DNA of 5,502 nt, from positions 1-5,502 of the forward strand of contig JANLSK010000104.1 in assembly GCA_031362415.1 (NCBI GenBank), written 5' to 3'. The notes beneath the pieces are model-generated. The model did not search any database, had not been told where the DNA came from, and saw only the letters and a list, made by a program, of their open reading frames with translations. The stretch is from VFJJ01 sp031362415. GTDB taxonomy: Bacteria; Actinomycetota; Acidimicrobiia; IMCC26256; VFJJ01. Shown here one piece after another: positions 5,375 through 5,502 of this stretch (its first letter is position 1; each line of letters opens with the position of its first letter). A program made the position numbers and the translations under genes.

Positions 5375-5502
5375 TGCCCCGAGGATTCCGGACAGCGGGT
5401 CTTGTTATGATTCGTTGAAAGGATGGACAGGATATGAGTGGTAGTCGTATGAGGTTCACGCCGACGTTCAAGGATGAAGCGGTGAGGATGGTGATCGATG
5501 GT
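5375..5502 (+). mobile_element. Left end of an IS3-family insertion sequence, truncated by window edge
   Basis: The transposase orfA begins at 5434 and runs out of the window, so this is the left part of an element. The left terminal repeat most likely starts with TG at 5375 (TGCCCCGAGGATTCCGGACA), because IS3 elements begin with TG, the match to the HNH remnant ends about there, and this gives a 59-base leader, usual for the family. The right end and target duplication lie outside the window, so the boundary is inferred. Confidence 0.6.
5434..5502 (+). CDS. IS3-family transposase OrfA, N-terminus only (partial)
   Basis: ATG 5434 is preceded by AAAGGA (5418-5423) at a workable ribosome-binding distance. 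The 23 visible residues begin MSGSRMRFTPTFKDEAVRMV and end IDG. The F-P-FK-EAVRMV pattern is the first helix of the HTH_Tnp_1 DNA-binding domain of IS3/IS911-type OrfA, which binds the element's ends; OrfB with the DDE catalytic domain should follow by -1 programmed frameshift outside the window. An internal ATG (codon 6) is an alternative start. Too short to tell whether the element is intact. Confidence 0.8.
   Translation, partial: MSGSRMRFTPTFKDEAVRMVIDG

Noticed and set aside
4450..5410. Long plus-strand frames (4450-5340 and 4721-5410) running past the ATPase end
   Set aside because: Arg/Ser/Pro-rich out-of-frame translations of the ATPase gene that continue into non-coding DNA; no ribosome binding site or motif.

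Overview
The window is GC-rich (visibly well above 60%), with GTG starts, a 4-base GTGA stop/start overlap, one probable leaderless gene and actinobacterial-style protein families. It looks like a chromosome or metagenome contig of a high-GC actinobacterium, possibly Acidimicrobiia-like. The class is inference; no rRNA or tRNA gene is visible to confirm it.

Layout. (1) 1-885, plus strand: the 5'-truncated end of an intact dihydrodipicolinate-reductase-like NAD(P)-dependent oxidoreductase. (2) 919 to about 3015, minus strand: the remains of a three-gene catabolic operon, read right to left as alpha/beta hydrolase, homogentisate 1,2-dioxygenase (hmgA), acyl-CoA thioesterase. All three are broken, by apparent frameshifts, an in-frame TAG, and a large internal deletion in the thioesterase. 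Joining the frames restores a 384-residue dioxygenase of normal length with its iron ligands. An imperfect hairpin lies at the convergent end (893-920). (3) About 3016-3269: no convincing gene; probably the unreadable 5' part of the hydrolase plus the upstream region of the next gene. (4) 3270-3920, plus: an intact VC0807-type multi-pass membrane protein. (5) 3944-3986: a 19-bp perfect direct repeat made of alternating inverted half-sites, overlapping the apparent promoter of the next gene. (6) 3996-5090, plus: an intact AAA+ (archaeal-type/MNS-like) ATPase, probably leaderless. (7) 5102-5122: GC-rich hairpin, a possible terminator. (8) 5213 to about 5374, minus: C-terminal scrap of a probable DUF222/HNH-type endonuclease, apparently cut by (9) an IS3-family insertion sequence entering at about 5375, whose orfA starts at 5434 and runs off the window.

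How it fits together. The homogentisate operon suggests an ancestor that used the tyrosine/phenylacetate-derived homogentisate ring-cleavage route, or a related aromatic pathway, and that this lineage is losing it, while the flanking genes remain open. The ATPase with its own tandem operator is the least explained functional unit. The IS3 end and broken HNH gene mark a mobile-element-rich right edge. No complete defence system or other multi-gene novel system is visible.
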